DNA from: Prevotellaceae bacterium
GTDB lineage: Bacteria; Bacteroidota; Bacteroidia; Bacteroidales; UBA932
Assembly: GCA_031273485.1 (NCBI GenBank)
Contig: JAISRS010000062.1
Span: forward strand, 1 to 5,296
DNA length: 5,296 nt
Direction: 5' to 3'
In this document: positions 4,871-5,296 of the stretch, in pieces
Layout of the letters: every line of letters starts with the position of its first letter
Position numbering within the stretch: position 1 is the stretch's first letter
The notes under the pieces: model-generated
What the model was told of the DNA's origin: nothing
Database searches by the model: none
Seen by the model: only the letters and a program-made list of their open reading frames with translations
Made by a program: the position numbers and the translations under genes

Positions 4871-5296
4871 CTATAAATTAGAAATAATCCAGTAACCGCC
4901 AAAATCAGCGCCTTTTCTTTTAATGACGCCCACTTGCTTCAATTTATCTATATGTTTTTGAATGGCAGAGGTATTTATTCCTAATTTCTCAGCCATTTCT
5001 TTTCTGGAAACTTTTGGATTGTCTTTGATTAAATTTATTATTTTATACTGAATATCCGTAAGTGTCATACCACCTGTCATACCACCTGTCATACCACCTG
5101 TCATACCACCTGTCTGACCACCTGTCTGACCACCTGTCATACCACCTGTTTTTTCCAATGCCATATTTTGTTTTCGATAAATAGTGGCTACAAAGCCGTC
5201 TTTCATCGTAAATTCCGGCGCCGGTAAACCGTAATCCATGCAGAGGCGTACCATGTCCTGAATTCCGGTGCCCATCTTTTCAATATATTTGGCATA
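4871..5296 (-). CDS. COG2865-type ATPase / winged-helix protein, C-terminal part (copy 2, partial)
   Basis: The frame is open from the right edge (YAKYIEKMGTGIQDMVRLC) to the TAG at 4873-4871. The visible 141 codons hold the end of the HATPase_c_4 domain (glycine loop EKMGTGIQDM), a connector DYGLPAPEFTMKDGFVATIYRKQ, a seven-unit TGGM/TGGQ linker, and a winged helix ending GADFGGYWIISNL. The N-terminal AlbA_2 half should lie beyond the window, so it is unknown whether this copy is complete. It is the close paralogue of the truncated gene at 1381. The ATPase ends are protein-identical, whereas the winged helix has nine substitutions, mostly in its first two helices (DNPKVSRKEMAEKLGIN versus ENPKISYKKMSEILGVN). 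It lies just upstream of stub B and the YhcG-family gene and may be co-transcribed with them. Confidence 0.9.
   Translation of the reverse strand, partial: YAKYIEKMGTGIQDMVRLCMDYGLPAPEFTMKDGFVATIYRKQNMALEKTGGMTGGQTGGQTGGMTGGMTGGMTGGMTLTDIQYKIINLIKDNPKVSRKEMAEKLGINTSAIQKHIDKLKQVGVIKRKGADFGGYWIISNL
5063..5146 (-). repeat. 12-bp in-frame tandem repeat, 7 units (TGGM/TGGQ linker, copy 2)
   Basis: There are seven adjacent 12-bp units. Units 1-4 and 7 are TGTCATACCACC, and units 5 and 6 are TGTCTGACCACC. On the coding strand they give GGMT GGQT GGQT GGMT GGMT GGMT GGMT, a flexible 28-residue linker. Two unit types in a patterned order show that expansion involved blocks of units. Confidence 0.97.

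Larger units (their letters stand above)
4863..5296. repeat. Dispersed direct repeat, right copy (matches 1373-1758)
   Basis: This is the same-orientation partner of 1373-1758. It is 48 bases longer because of four additional 12-bp units and continues past the window edge. Outside the 90-base variable patch (4932-5021) only 3 bases differ. Confidence 0.95.

Noticed and set aside
5063..5146. Short regular repeats as a possible CRISPR array
   Set aside because: The units are 12 bp and contiguous, with no unique spacers, and they translate in frame as a protein linker.

Overview
The window looks like an accessory stretch of a surface-polysaccharide locus in a member of the Bacteroidota. Three things point there: the GDP-L-fucose genes, the absence of clear Shine-Dalgarno sequences, and a TAnnTTTG-type promoter box. 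No species can be named from the sequence alone. Every gene that can be supported is on the minus strand, so transcription runs from right to left.

Left part (1-1242): GDP-mannose 4,6-dehydratase (gmd) is followed by the first 31 codons of GDP-L-fucose synthase (fcl), cut by the window edge. Together they make GDP-L-fucose from GDP-mannose. The gap between them holds a 16-bp tandem duplication and a perfect 22-bp palindrome. The last residues of Gmd are encoded by a CAGTAG-type short repeat. This part is visibly richer in G+C than the rest.

Right part (1243-5296): an AT-richer pile-up of genes unrelated to sugar metabolism. From right to left it holds (a) the 3' part of an ATPase/winged-helix gene of the COG2865 type (Schlafen-AlbA_2 / RecG-like HATPase_c_4 family), running off the window edge; (b) a complete YhcG/DUF1016 PD-(D/E)XK nuclease-family gene; (c) a complete 455-residue AlbA_2 + HATPase_c_4 + winged-helix gene with a palindromic promoter; and (d) a 5'-truncated copy of gene (a). 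Genes (a) and (d) are near-identical direct repeats about 3.5 kb apart.

Two patterns are not explained by naming the genes. First, just downstream of each of (a), (b) and (c) lies a short orphan piece matching the start of an NAD-dependent epimerase gene (the Rossmann TGASGxVG segment), as if these genes had been inserted one after another at the 5' end of sugar-epimerase genes. Second, all three COG2865-type proteins carry a perfect or near-perfect 12-bp tandem repeat at the joint between the ATPase and the winged helix. It has 3, 4.5 and 7 units, so the linker can change length in four-residue steps without loss of frame. The YhcG-family gene has a 27-nt palindrome in its own inter-domain linker. 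The right part therefore looks like a recombination-prone cassette region with a possible defence or regulatory role, placed in a polysaccharide locus; that role is inference.
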